DNA of 64,000 nucleotides from Blasia pusilla. Its lineage: Eukaryota > Marchantiophyta > Marchantiopsida > Blasiales. A program made the position numbers and the translations under genes. The stretch covers positions 46,314,001 to 46,378,000 of the forward strand of contig CM114272.1 of the NCBI GenBank assembly GCA_050084515.1, read 5' to 3'. Shown here in pieces: positions 38,311 to 49,558 of this stretch (positions within the stretch are counted from its first letter, which is position 1; the number at the start of each line of letters is the position of its first letter). The notes under the pieces were generated by a model. The model had not been told where the DNA came from and made no database searches. It saw only the letters and a list, made by a program, of their open reading frames with translations.

Positions 38311-39360
38311 TGCAGTATTCCAGTAACAACTTCCGATCCTTCTTAGTACCTATGTTCTCATCTTCAATTCTCTCTAGTGGAATTTAAAGCACGCTCAGGC
38401 AAAATTTTCTCTCGACATCTAAGAACCTCACTGAGATCTCAACAATAAGGTTGGCTTCTCCTACTTTCGGAACTCAATCCGTCTTGGCAGGCTACTCTCT
38501 GTCAAACAGATTTCATACAACTCCATGTTGATTATTCCATTGATGAGAAAGGTTTGTCTGATTTCACTCTTCATGCTGCAAACCCAAAAAGACTATCCAA
38601 ACGTAAGCATCGCACATCAGAATGAATGAATGAGTGGTTTATTATTCCATCAAGAATGGGAAGACTTCAAAGTGTATACAAGCTCGAGAGGGTACTACTC
38701 TCTTGCTCGGACCATTCCTACAGCATAAGGACTTCATGAGCGAATGATAATTGTAGCTTCTGTCTTGTTTCTTAAATATTCTCAGGAGTAGGAGCATTTC
38801 CAAGATCCGAAGCGTTCTTCATGAAGTTGGTGTCTCTTCAATATTTGTAACTACCTAGATCTACGGTGTGCTTTCCTTTTCCGATGATCCCTAGGAATCT
38901 GGAGAACAAAATTGTCCTAACTGTCTATCTGATACAAATGGTTGCGCCTCTTCCTAGGCTAACTGTTTTAACTATGTGTCGGTTCGAATCACAATCATAT
39001 TGAGGTTCGCTGCGCTGAATTTCTTGAGGATGAAGCTCTTCATTATTCATTCTCTTCGTGCTTCGCTCTTCGTGCTTCGTTATAGAGCGAAGTACTTTGT
39101 GTACAGAGCTTCGTTGAGCTTCGTTAAGCTTTGTTAAGCTTCGAGTTGGTCCTTTATACTTTGTTACTGCATTTGCTTCTCCTCTAAGGCAAATCCTTGA
39201 TCTTCCATCTCTCTGCCTTGTCTTAGGAGCTTCGTGATTCACTTGAATCTTACTCTTTCTTCTCCATAATAGTATACAATAATCAAAACTATAATGAACA
39301 AGAGTCTTTGTTCAATAAAAAGATAAATTTCTTCCGAAGTACAAAATTGTGGGTATCACA
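38311..39360 (-). repeat. 3' LTR of the inserted gypsy element (about 1050 bp)
   Basis: On the minus strand it begins TGTGATACCCACAATTTTG right after a polypurine tract and probably ends GGAATACTGCA at 38311 (imperfect inverted ends TGTGATAC/GTATTxCA). 39050-39140 is rich in GCTTCG/GAAGC repeats, as is 41440-41515. It lies in the host intron that begins at 38259. Confidence 0.6.
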
Positions 39361-39375
39361 TACCCCCTCCCTCAA
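39361..39375 (-). other. Polypurine tract
   Basis: Minus strand TTGAGGGAGGGGGTA directly before the LTR TG. Confidence 0.75.
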
Positions 39376-39399
39376 ATGTGAGCCGCCTCGACAAACACT

Positions 39400-41319
39400 T
39401 CATGATGTCTCTCCTATCTCCATAAAAGTATCCTCTAAGCTATCAAACTCTGGTGTAGGTGCAAAACGACCGTGAATCGTAGAAGGTTTGTTGATAATGT
39501 TAGGGGTATGATTGCGCATTCTTTCTCTCGACTTGTTAACAACTAAGTTACTCCCTAGGACTTCGTTCTGGACTAAGACATCAGATAGAGTAAATAATGG
39601 TAACTCTTCAAGAGTAAGTGAAAGAGTGGGTACAACTTCTGGAAGAGACTTGGTATGATTGTCGAATTGGCGCTTCCAATGTTTGTTGATATAGTTGATT
39701 TCCTCGCTCATCTGTTCTTCGAAATTCTTGCTTGCTTCGTCAACTAGCTCCTTGACATCTTGCGGGTCCATCTGGGCTTCGTTGAGTAGCTTCTGCTCTG
39801 CTTCCAATACTGCGATCCTACCTGTAGCCTCCGACCACTGCGCCAGTAAGTCTTTGTTCGTTTCTTGATGTTCTTGAAGCAACTTCGAAGATTCACCATG
39901 CTGGATGGCCAACTTCTTGAATTCGGTGTGAACACGCCTTATTTGATGTCGATACTTGTCAATGAGGTGCAAAGCTTCCTTGATCTGCGAAGCTAACTGA
40001 TCCGCCCCACATTCGAGGTTAATCGCCAAACTCTCCCATTGGCGTGCGTTCCGTGATTCGTACTGATACTGGACCAAGTCGCTTTGAGCTTTGCGAAGCG
40101 TGGTCTTTGTGTCTTCGAGTTCCTGATCCCGTAAGTGAAGATTCATTTTTGCTACTCGATGCTGTGCTTCATTGTCTGACAAAGCTTGTGCCCTACAGTT
40201 GAGGTCGTCCAGGGCTTGTAAATAATCGTCTACCGACGCTGTATCCTCTAGGTGAAGAACATGTTGGAGTTGGTTCATGACTGGAACCGCTAGTTGCAAG
40301 AACCACATCATATCGTTTGCCGTCTGGGACATGAGACGAAGTGCAGGTTGGTGATCACTTGCCCGCGGTGTCTCGTCAGAGTCCTCCTAATTGACGGGTT
40401 CTGGGGCCGAGGGTGTTTCAAAATTGACTCGGCCACGCTTTGGCCGTGGCATTTCGGTGGTGTCTTCGTCCTTCTTTAAAGCCGAAGTATGAAGATGTTG
40501 CTTGGGTGCTTCAGAGGGCGGTGTGACCTCGCTGCTACCCATGGTACTAGTTCCTCCTTTCCGTGGTAGTCGGACGGGGGTTACTTGCGACCAATCTAGC
40601 GCCTCATCTGCTGTCAATTCCTGCTTGTGAATATAAAGATGGATCAAGAAAGGAGATAGGAAGGACTCGGTGCTTGGATGAAGCACTTCCACCATTGCTC
40701 GTACCTGCCCGTCCATAAAAGAAGCGAAGTCGACTCCTAGGACTTCGGGTTCCAGGTGCTGATTCCAGATGATGTAGCACATCTTCACAAGCTTATTCGT
40801 CAGATAGTAAGAACGAGCGGGATAAAACAGAGTCATCAAATGTTTGCAAAACTGACCAAAGACTGGCGGGAAGAGTGAAGTAGCCTTGTAGCCATTCGTG
40901 CCCAGGCGCTCAGACGTGACACAGCCGAGTGCTAAGAGATCTTCATGCTTTACTAGCAACTCCGTGTCATACTCGTACTCTGGCGCAGCCGGGAGCAGAT
41001 AAGTTGCTCTCCAGTCATCCACCGTCCATTGTTGGGGCTGAGCTCGATAGCGAAGACCCTTCTTTCAAAACTTGGCTACGGCAGTCGAAGAGCGAAGCTT
41101 GCCGAGGAGTTCTCCGGACGTCAAGGTCCAGTTGGCTGGAAAGAAAGTTGCCAACGATCGCTCCTCCAGCGCTTCGACCAGCTCCGATGACAGCTTGACC
41201 ATCGGCATTGCCGCGCTTCGCAGAATGGGCGTGGAGTCTTTGCGAGGCATGTTGCTAGGTCGATCTCGATGGACACCCCGCTTTGGTCTGCTACGCAACT
41301 TTGTGGTGATCCTGTCCAT
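39400..41319 (-). pseudogene. Extra ORF downstream of integrase (640 codons)
   Basis: One reading frame from ATG 41319 to the stop at 39400, broken only by TGA (41065-41067) and TAG (40387-40389), with no frameshift. Residues ~40-85: LVEALEERSLATFFPANW. Residues ~90-240: WRATYLLPAAPEYEYDTELL, FPPVFGQFCKHLMTLFYPAR, NKLVKMCYIIWNQHLEPEVL, FASFMDGQVRAMVEVLHP, a globular domain I do not recognise; ~270-310 polar with PRPKRGR, a possible nuclear signal; ~330-560 coiled coil (heptads through QIKEALHLIDKYRHQIRRV). It lies between integrase and the polypurine tract in sense orientation. Extra ORFs in this position are known in some Tat-type elements; the identity here is unknown. Confidence 0.7.
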
Positions 41320-41591
41320 GAAAATACCCGCTTGGTTACGACGGAATGCTTTTATAGTCTGCTCCCCCTGTCAGTTCTTGGTCGTGGCGCCGGGGCTGTA
41401 ACAAGAAGGTTGGCACTTCGCGTCTTTGCCACGCTCCCACAACTTCATGCGCTTCGCTGCTTCGCGAAGCTCCGAGATGTCTTGAACTTCACTGCTTCGT
41501 GAAGCACGAAGCGTTCGCCTACCCCCTTCCTCCTGTTTCAAGTCGCACAAGGTTCGGGCTCATAATAACGGTGCACATGCATGCCATTGAC

Positions 41592-42653
41592 TCAAGTGGG
41601 CAGGGATTCTCCTTGTAAGGTTTCTAACTGTAGGGATCCATTATCATAGATGGCCAATACCCAGTAGGGTCCCATCCAATTTAATTTTAATTTTCCGGGG
41701 AACTTGAGCCGCCGGTTATCATACAATAGCACTAAGTCTCCAACACTGATAGATTGTGGCCGGAGATGTTGATCGTAACGTTGTTTATGTTCTTTTTGCA
41801 CCTGGGCTGTCCGGCGTAACGCGAGCATGCGTGCCTCTTCCAACGCAACCAAGGTCTCATTCGTGTGTTCGAGAACTTCGCCCACGGCCTCCGTTCTTGT
41901 TCCCTCCAATACCCGATAAGTGGGCAAAGCCCATTGAATAGGTGTTAAGGGATGCACGCCATAAGTCAAGAAGAACGGGGTGTATTTTGTAGTAACCTTC
42001 TCAGCTGTTCGGTACGCCCATAATGCCGCGGCGATTTTCGTGTCCCAATCATAGGAATATGTTATCGTCAATCGATTCAATATTCGGCAAATAAGGCCGT
42101 TATATTTTTCCGTCAACCCGTTGGCTTTAGGGTTGTAGGGGGTGGTTTTCCGATGCTTAATGAGAAAGTGGGAAGTGAGAGACTCAATAGTCTGGTTTAA
42201 GAAGTGCGTGCCACGATCACTTACTAGTTCCAACGGACAGCCATACCGCGTGATAATCATCTCGTATAAAAACTTGGCCATTGCTTCACTTTCATCTTTT
42301 CGCGTGGCTACCGCTTCGACCATCTTAGTACAATAGTCAGTGGCGATAAGAATATACTTCCGCCGGGTTTGGCAAGTGGCCGGGGAGATAGGGCCCACGA
42401 AGTCAATGCCCCATTTTTCAAAAGGAGCTAGGGGCATGATGGGGACCAAAGGCCACCGCATAGTTGCCGTGGGTCGACCTGCTCTTTGACATGCATCACA
42501 ACTCCGAATAAAATTACCTACGTCTTTGTACATAGTTGGCCACCAATAACGTGCGGCCAAAATTTTCTTAATGGTATTTTTTACCGCATAGTGTCCACCA
42601 GAATCAGCCATATGCAGGGCTCTGATGACCTGGGGGACTTCTTCTGCTTCCAA
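41592..42653 (-). CDS. Ty3/gypsy integrase
   Basis: 353 codons open. Zinc-binding domain HMADSGGHYAVKNTIKK...CDACQRAG; catalytic D in KWGIDFVGPISP, D in LVSDRGTHFLNQ, E in PKANGLTEKYNG, so D-D-35-E is complete. The C-terminal part holds LALRRTAQVQKEHKQRYDQ and GDLVLLYDNRRLKFPGKLK. It is separated from the RT frame by a frameshift near 42700, so it would not be made as a normal polyprotein. All catalytic residues remain, so decay is recent. Confidence 0.9.
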   Translation of the reverse strand: MEAEEVPQVIRALHMADSGGHYAVKNTIKKILAARYWWPTMYKDVGNFIRSCDACQRAGRPTATMRWPLVPIMPLAPFEKWGIDFVGPISPATCQTRRKYILIATDYCTKMVEAVATRKDESEAMAKFLYEMIITRYGCPLELVSDRGTHFLNQTIESLTSHFLIKHRKTTPYNPKANGLTEKYNGLICRILNRLTITYSYDWDTKIAAALWAYRTAEKVTTKYTPFFLTYGVHPLTPIQWALPTYRVLEGTRTEAVGEVLEHTNETLVALEEARMLALRRTAQVQKEHKQRYDQHLRPQSISVGDLVLLYDNRRLKFPGKLKLNWMGPYWVLAIYDNGSLQLETLQGESLPT

Positions 42654-42706
42654 GCATTGTTGATACTCTTCACAGCACCTAATTTGAATAAGACCCCTTG
42701 ACAGAT

Positions 42707-44292
42707 CTAATATGGTCCTATCTGATGTAAGAAAATTGCGCGTTCCTCCGCTGTCATCGGGGCAAGAAGTCGCAGAGTCATTAGAAAACGCAGAATATCC
42801 TCATAAAAAGACTGGCTCAACCGATCCTCTGTTATCTGGAACAGGTCTTCATCGGGAAAGGTATCATCGACGGATTGGGTGAGGTCCGCGTTTGTCATCC
42901 TCAACCGGGAAAGAAAATTTGCATTGGTATGCACCTTGCCGGCACGGGTAACAACATCGAATGTGAATTCTTGTAGCAACAAGATCCACCGTGCAATGCG
43001 CCCTGACAGGTCTCCTTTCACCATTAAGGGTCTGAGTGCAAAATGATCAACATGGAAGACAAATTCGTACCCTAATAAATAGTGTCGGAATGTTTTACAC
43101 GAGAAGACCATGCCTAACGCCTCTCGTTCGGTAGTTGTATATTTCTGCTCCGCTGCCGATAGTTGTCGGCCGGCGTAGTAAATCGGAAAGTCATGTTTGT
43201 TCTCATCCAATTGGCTAAGCACTACTCCAATGGCAAATGAGGATGTGTCCACATATACGTGGAAGGGTTTGGTCCAATCGGGGGACCGAAGTACAGGAGC
43301 TTTTTGCAATGCATCTTTTAAGGTGTCAAATGCCGCTTGGCACGCTGGTGTCCACTCCCATTCGGTAGTCTTTTTAAGTAATGCAGTAAGAGCTTCCGCT
43401 TTTACCGCATAATCTTTAATAAACCGTCGATAGTACCCGACGTGTCCCAAGAATCCTCTCAATTCCCGGAGATTAGTAGGTGGTTCCAATGCGACGATTA
43501 TATCCACCTTGGCCTTGTCGACCTCAATTCCTTGAGCCGACACTCTGTGTCCCAACAGAATTCCTTGTTTCATAGCAATATACGATTTGTCCAGATGAAG
43601 GGACAAATGCACTTCGCGACAACGCGCGAGTGTTAACTCTAACTTTTCAAGATGTTCGGCCTTTGTGCTGAAGATACAAAAATCGTCCCAAAATATTTCC
43701 ACGAACTTCCTCAGATACTCCTGGAAGATGGAGATCATCATCCGTTGGAAAGTAGTTGGGGCATTGCATAACCCAAAAGGCATTACGCGATATGTGAAAG
43801 TTCCCCAGTCTGTAGTGAACGTGGTGAGGGGACGATCCTTTTCTCGTATGGATACCTGGTTATAACCCGAGTATCCGTCCAAGAAAGTATAACGCTCGTG
43901 CCCGACAACTTTATCCAAAATACTGTAGTGAAAGGTAGAGGATGGTGGTCTTTTAAGGTGGCAACATTTAATTTCACATAATCGTGGCACACTCGGATTT
44001 TCCCCGTTTGTTTTTTAGGTAAAATTACGATGGGCGATACCCACTCGCTGCTTAACACAAGATAAATTATTCCTGCCTCAAGACGCTGGTCGATCTCGTC
44101 CTTGACTAACAATGAGTACTTTGGATTCAGTCGATACTGTTGCATTCGCACCGGGACCGCCCCTTCTTTAAGATCAATTCGGTGTTCACCATACCGTGCG
44201 GGAATGCCTGTCATTTCATCCATGGAGTATGCAAAGACATCCAAATACTCAAACAGTAGTCTTTTATACTTCATAAGTGTGGTGGGAGACAA
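42707..44292 (-). pseudogene. Ty3/gypsy reverse transcriptase-RNase H
   Basis: Two frames joined near 43900-43990. The first (44292-43783) has YRLNPKYSLLVKDEIDQRLE and SPIVILPKKQTGKIRVCHDY (fingers). The second (43990-42707) has RYTFLDGYSGYNQV (first catalytic Asp), VMPFGLCNAPTTFQRMM, the active site IFWDDFCIFS (Y-x-D-D as F-W-D-D), GHRVSAQGIEVDKAK, then RNase H VYVDTSSFAIG, TTTEREALGMVFSCKTFRHY and HVDHFALRPLM. DNA polymerase and RNase H residues look intact; the frameshift disables the polyprotein. Confidence 0.9.
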
Positions 44293-44366
44293 ATCCGAAA
44301 GGCGAGAGACTTTGATGCAATAACGACCTGGACGTAGTCTTGCTCCTGAACCATGTTCTCTGTAAA

Positions 44367-45071
44367 CTAGAAGGTGCTATGACCTAGCTTCTCTTCCTCT
44401 CGGGTCGACCTTGGCTTGGAGGGTACTGACTCCTCGTCTATTTCGTAACATTCTAAATAATACACCTGGGACGAGGACTCCGTAGCGGTTGTGTGGTCTT
44501 GATCTGACGTATAGCCGTTGTCAGTCGGTGGCGTCTCTCCTTGGGGTGGTCGTGATTTCCACGACAGCTTGATGAGCCGCTTCGAGACCTGATTCGGCGC
44601 CTGGAACGTGAAACGTCTCCTTTTCCAATCCGTAGTCACCCTCGCGCCATACAGCGAGGGTCTTCCGATGAGCAAAGGATAGCCCGTGGTGGTCAAGGGC
44701 TGCAAGACTAAGTAGTCCAACAGAAACAGCACCCCCCCGAGCATGGTCGGAATTTGAGTGAGCTGTCCTAGGGGTCTCTTCCTGGATTGATCCGCAAACC
44801 GCAGATACTTGTCTGTGGGCTCGTACACTGTATACCCTAGTGCCCGAGCCGTTTGCTCCGTCATAATATTAATTCCGCTTCCGGAATCAATGGGGACCTT
44901 CTTAATGGTATGGCCCTCAATTTCCACCTCCACCTCTGGGGCTCCCAAGTCTTCTACTTCGATCCGGAACAGATCCATCACCGGCAGATGCTTTGCCGAC
45001 TTCTTGGGTTTTTTCCGGCTTATTTTCCACTGCTGCAAAATTTTTCCGTACACTGGGTTATCCATTAGCAA
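44367..45071 (-). pseudogene. Retropepsin-like protease
   Basis: Open frame of 234 codons with VPIDSGSGINIM (catalytic DSG), YPLLIGRPSLYGARV (flap/late strand, ILG-like) and a following GARVTTDWKRRRFTF. A polar tail rich in Thr/Ser/Glu follows. Different frame from gag and RT, so a frameshift lies on each side. Confidence 0.82.
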
Positions 45072-45190
45072 TTGTAGCAGGTTATGTTGGCCGGGGTTGA
45101 CGCCAAGTCCCTCAGTAAGTCGTAAGCTTCTAGGACTAGCGGTGATGTCGCAATGGCTTGGACTGTCGGACTTGGTTTGGTCTTTGTCTT

Positions 45191-46375
45191 CTATGGGGTC
45201 TGTTTCCCCTCTGGTTCCTGGTCCTCATGCACTTGAGCACGAACCTGGTCCTCTACATCCTGATGGAAGTACCTCGGATGACTTCGATCAAAGGCCGGGT
45301 CCACATCGCCTTTGAGGATGGCCTTCCCGGCATGTAAGGTGTTCACAACTTTGGTCTTGGGCTCCCTAGCTTCGCGCAAAGACAAAGGTCACTTCTTTAC
45401 CTTTGGGATCCCCGCGGTCTGACTCTTTGACCTCGTGGTGACAGCCAGAATGGTTTCTTGGAACTCTTTGGGCCAGTCCGATGATTCCTCGTTGGCCCCT
45501 TCGGTCGAGTCTTCCTCACTGATAGTGACTCGCTTTGGTCTCGGGGACACTACTTCTTCCACTCGGACCAGTTGTACATTTACGTCAATTTTGGGCTCTG
45601 GTTGAGCCACTGGAGTGTTGACATATCTGACCAACAACCGCGGGACCTTGGGCTCCGGGCATTCTATGGCACTGTGTCCGCCCTTCTTGCAGTTCCCGCA
45701 TAAGGGATTGAGTCCCACTGGTCGCTTTGGGTTTGGGCAATTGTTGGCCCAATGGTCGGCTGCGCCGCAGTTATAACAAAAATTTCGTTTGATGGGTGGC
45801 GTGAAGGCTGCCACGCCCATAATCTGTCTCAGGGGTCTCTGTTCCCCGTATTCCGGAGGCACATATCGCATGATCCAGCTTCTCCCGGGGTTTGGGGGTG
45901 GCACCGCTTGGACGGCATAGCACCCTTCCCACTATTCAGGTTCATACCACCCTTCTTCAATAGTGGCCTCTTCCTGGATCCACCGTAGATCCCTCTGAGT
46001 AGGGCATTCCTGTACAGTATGCCCTTGGGTTCCGCAACTACTACACCAAATGTTGGGCCTCATCAGCCCGGGTCGTCTTCTGGGGTCCTTTTGGGCCGCC
46101 AGATGTACCTTCAACTCAGCCATTTTTTTACTGAGTTCTTCCATGGCCGACTTGCCGGCCTTCCTTGCCGTCCCTCTCACTAGACTTTCTGACTGCTGGG
46201 GACGATGCTTGGTGCTTGGTCGGGTTTTGTTCTGGTGCTTGGGGAAGCGATGATGCCTGCTTTTCCCTTTCCTTTTAGCTTTCACCTCCTGCTCCGAGTC
46301 CGAGGACTCCGACGTATCCTCCGTAGAGGATTCCGTGTCTGTGGAGGACGCTTCGTCTTCAGACAAAGCACTGTG
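45191..46375 (-). pseudogene. Gag nucleocapsid part with three zinc knuckles
   Basis: A single frame interrupted by in-frame TAG (45932) and TGA (45389). Polar Ser/Glu start (SALSEDEASSTDTESSTED), basic stretch (KAKRKGKSRHHRF), zinc knuckles CSSCGTQGHTVQEC, CYNCGAADHWANNC and CGNCKKGGHSAIEC. The N-terminal capsid part, leader and 5' LTR are missing: at about 46375 the element abuts half of a palindrome (TGGACTCCGACGGGTTGC) of the host intron. Confidence 0.8.
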
Positions 46376-46490
46376 GACTCCGACGGGTTGCATCATTTAG
46401 CTCGTTCCTAGAATCCGACCTTGAGCTGTGACGACCCATCGGAGTCCGACGGGTTGCAAGAACCCATGTAATTTTCTGACGGGTTGAGTT
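46375..46490. repeat. Palindrome copies at the intron end
   Basis: A half palindrome at 46375-46391 cut by the retroelement, a full one at 46431-46457 (ACGACCCATCGGAGTCCGACGGGTTGC) and a half at 46478-46488. The intron ends at TATGCAG (46501). Confidence 0.85.
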
Positions 46491-46501
46491 TGGATATGCA
46501 G

Positions 46502-47940
46502 GATTGTATCGGAGGGGAATGTCACCCACCACTGGATCCAAGACTGCGATCGGGTGAAGAAGGTGCTTACGACGCACCCGGGAGAGTACAAGGGGTTCTT
46601 GGGCGATGCCCTTGTAATTCAGATGCTTGCAAAGGGTGCTCAGATAAAAAAGAAAACTTGGGAAAATAAGTTTATTTCCCAAGATGCAGCTGTAACCATC
46701 CTTTGCTGGTCGAAGATACAGGCCGCGAAGAAGAGCGCCAGACCGAGCCGGAGCGGAGGGAGAAAGTATATGGGTCTGAGTGCGCAAAATTCATCCAAGC
46801 TGCAGTATCTGCAGCCACAAAATACACGGCGAGCAAGATGCAACGATACATCAGCATTCTCAACCCTGAACTTGGTCCGGAGTTCTACAAGGAGCTGAAG
46901 GCGATTATCAAGCGCCAGTGGAAAAGGGATGTAGATCCGCAAGGTCGGATTGGGGAGAAAGTGTCCCTGGATCGCGTGCATCGGTTTGCGTTGTCCGGCA
47001 TAAGCGAGTTTAGGAGGATCCGACTGATGAAAATCAGTCTCGAGGGCACAGAGGCCCAGAAGAGGGCGGCACATCATCCTCTGGGTGTGTCCGATCCAAT
47101 GATCTCCCACTGGCTATGCGAATGGTCATTCTGGGACGCTTTGCGGGTTATCAGGAAGTCCGTGTTGGACGGTCTGCAAGCGGAGCTCAAAAGATTAGAG
47201 CCCATTCCAGACGAAGCAAACTTGGAAAGTTCTATAGATTTCAAGGTTTGGCTCGATGACATCCGGGACAAGCCAATCAAAAACCCAGGATTCAAGACAA
47301 TGTTCAAGGTTTGTGTCCTCCCTTAGGCAGAGCTTGACGAAGAAATCGAGGGGAACAAACGGGATCAAGCAAAGAAGAAGCGAGATCTACAGGAGCAGAC
47401 GGCCGATTCAGTTCGAGTAAAAGCTGCTCAACGGATGGTCTTCAGGTACCTCGTCGGTGTAAGAATGTACGGGGAAAATTACCGCGACTTTTAAGTTGTG
47501 GGCTTCGCCGCCTGATGGAGAGACATTCTCCATGTACCACATGGAGATGGGGCAGCACATGTCTGATTGGGAGGTGGAGAATTGCCCCATTTGGCTTGAC
47601 TTCAACGACCCTGAAGACATCACCGATAAGGATTTACGAGTGCTTCATGATGCAGTGGCCTCGGGACAAGACGACATCCCCAATTTTTGCGATCAAGACT
47701 TTGAGGAGGAGATGCGGAAGAGCAAGTCCACGAGACAACCGAGTTGGCTTCCAAGGTCCGCACAACCAAAGACAAATCCCACTGGCGGGTCTCAAAGGCA
47801 AGGCGAGGGGAGGAAAAATTCGAGGCCGAGTCTTCCTAAAGAGAGGCTGAAGATTCAAGCCGAGGCGGAATCATCCGGTCGAAAGCGGGGGAGAGAGGGT
47901 CGTACCAGGTCCTCGGAGAAAAAACCCCACCGAGTCTGAG
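46502..47940 (+). pseudogene. Methyltransferase-like mobile gene, left copy, middle part
   Basis: Continues the frame of 38258: IVSEGNVTHHWIQDCDRVKK, then GEYKGFLGDALVIQMLAKGA and WENKFISQDAAVTILCW. A frameshift near 46725 leads to REKVYGSECAKFIQAAVSAA, SLDRVHRFALSGISEFRR, HPLGVSDPMISHWLCEW and KVWLDDIRDKPIKNPGFK. TAG at 47323 is in frame; the frame then reads AELDEEIEGNKRDQAKKK and, after another shift, ASPPDGETFSMYHMEMGQ and WLDFNDPEDITDKDLRV, ending in a basic tail (GRKRGREGRTRSSEKK) at 47939. An all-helical globular look; I do not recognise the domain. Confidence 0.55.
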
Positions 47941-48079
47941 GTCATAGAGACCCCGACAAGCCATCCGCAGACTCGGGAGAAGCGGAAGCGAGAGGTGCCA
48001 GGGTTTTCCCAAGGAGAATACAGTCCATCATCCTTGGGAAGACACAGACAAACAACAACCCGGACAAGCGTCCTCCTTG

Positions 48080-49558
48080 ATTCACTCCTTTACTAGATGA
48101 GTGAAAAGCTTGATTCTCAGCGTCGACACGACCATCGATAAATTGACAACGCTGGGACGGAAGCTCCAACCAAACGGGCATGCTGCCTGGACGGTGAATG
48201 GAGTGGTCGAAGAGGTTACGGTGGATCTCTTGATCGCTGATCTGCCCTCGGGGTTGCGATTGTGGGGCGAGAATCCGTCAGACAGGTACCTGAGTGGAAT
48301 GTGCCGCTCTCTTTTGACCAAATCGCGCTATTGTTCTCCTTTGCAGACGCCTATCTGAGTGACAGGGGCTGCTTCTTGGTGTTGACTGGAGGGAGTGAGG
48401 ACGAGCTCTTCAACCTACAGTGCGTCAAGAGGTCGCTAAAATGGAGGACGGCGCAATCGTGGATCATAAAAAATGAGTACCCACTCCGATCCGCGACGAG
48501 TCAGATTCGGGTAAGGCTCAATTCCTGTAGTTTTATCTCAATTATATTTTCAAATTCGGGTAAGACTCAATGAGTGTTAGTCTCCGTTGTTTTTGTCCGT
48601 GAGCAACCCGTCGGAAGGCGACGGGTTGCTGGCTTAGAGCAGCCTATGCTCGGCTGAAAGCAACCCGTCGGTTTCCGACGGGTTGCATCTTTCTCACATA
48701 CACAGGGAAAACCGTGGTGTACCTGCTGCTGTAGTTGCTTTTGGTTTTTCCCTGTGTTTCCGGAAAGCTGCAACCCGTCTGATAGCGACGGGTTGCTCTC
48801 AGCCGAGCATGGGCTGCTCTAGGCCAGCAACTCGTCGCCTTCCGACGGGTTGCTCACCGACACGAACAAGGAAGAGCCCGACGGGTTGTTTTTAGTCCCT
48901 GACCAACCCGTCGGAAGGCGACGGGTTGGTCCGGGACAAAACAACCCGTCGGACTCCAACACGTTGATCCAAAGTTAGTAATTGACAAAGTTCTCAAGCC
49001 GACTTCTTTAGTTGTTGACATTGTTTCCAACATGCTTCTTTACAGATGGACCACTCCTACGTGTATTGCTTCGTTCGGCCCGAGCACAATTTCCAGGTGT
49101 TCAAGATCCAGGATCCTGTGGATCCATGCTCAGATGGGTACAGCTTAGATAGTTTGTACAATTACCCCGCGGGAATTTACACGCAAGACAGTACCCCACT
49201 TCTGGGAGGAAGGGAAAAATCGCCAGCCTTGATGCAAACGCTCATCGAGCTCTGCTCAAGGCCGGGTGACTTGGTGTTTGACTTAGTGGGACTTTCAGGG
49301 GCAAGTATCAAAGGCGTCTGGCAGAGTGGCAGGAACATTCTCTGCCTCGAGGGAAGGCAGGAACTGTTTGACCTTTGCAAGGAGGCAAAGGCAGAATACG
49401 AAAGGCTCGTTGGGGCGTACAACTCTCCATCAAAGCCGAGAGCTCCGGTTCCAGACCCACCATTGGTTGTGACTCCATCGTCACTTCCAACGATTCCGAA
49501 AATCGGGAGGGCAAGGCCGAAAGTAATTTTGCAAGAGCTCTCGGACAATGACGAGTGA
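48080..49558 (+). pseudogene. N6/N4-type DNA methyltransferase-like domain
   Basis: First exon part to 48510: VTVDLLIADLPSGLRLWG, where motif IV (normally D-P-P-Y/F/W) reads D-L-P-S, then LSFDQIALLFSFADAYLSDR and GCFLVLTGGSEDELF, the helix-strand pair that follows. Intron 48511-49045 (GTAAGG...TTTACAG). Last exon 49046-49558: DHSYVYCFVRPEHNF, then PALMQTLIELCSRPGDLVFD, then the SAM-binding motif I as FDLVGLSGASIKG (family norm FDPFAGSGT), then GRNILCLEGRQELFDLC. The order motif IV before motif I fits the beta-type N6_N4 class. Both key motifs are eroded, so it is either dead or repurposed. A frameshift lies near 48290. Confidence 0.65.
48603..48967. repeat. Palindrome copies in the methyltransferase intron
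   Basis: 27-bp palindromes at 48603, 48660, 48770, 48827, 48903 and 48941, plus a half at about 48879. Typical GCAACCCGTCGGAAGGCGACGGGTTGC. Spacing of adjacent members is about 57 bp. A 60-bp stretch between the second and third contains two mirrored CACAGGGAAAA/TTTTCCCTGTG blocks. All lie inside intron 48511-49045. Confidence 0.93.
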
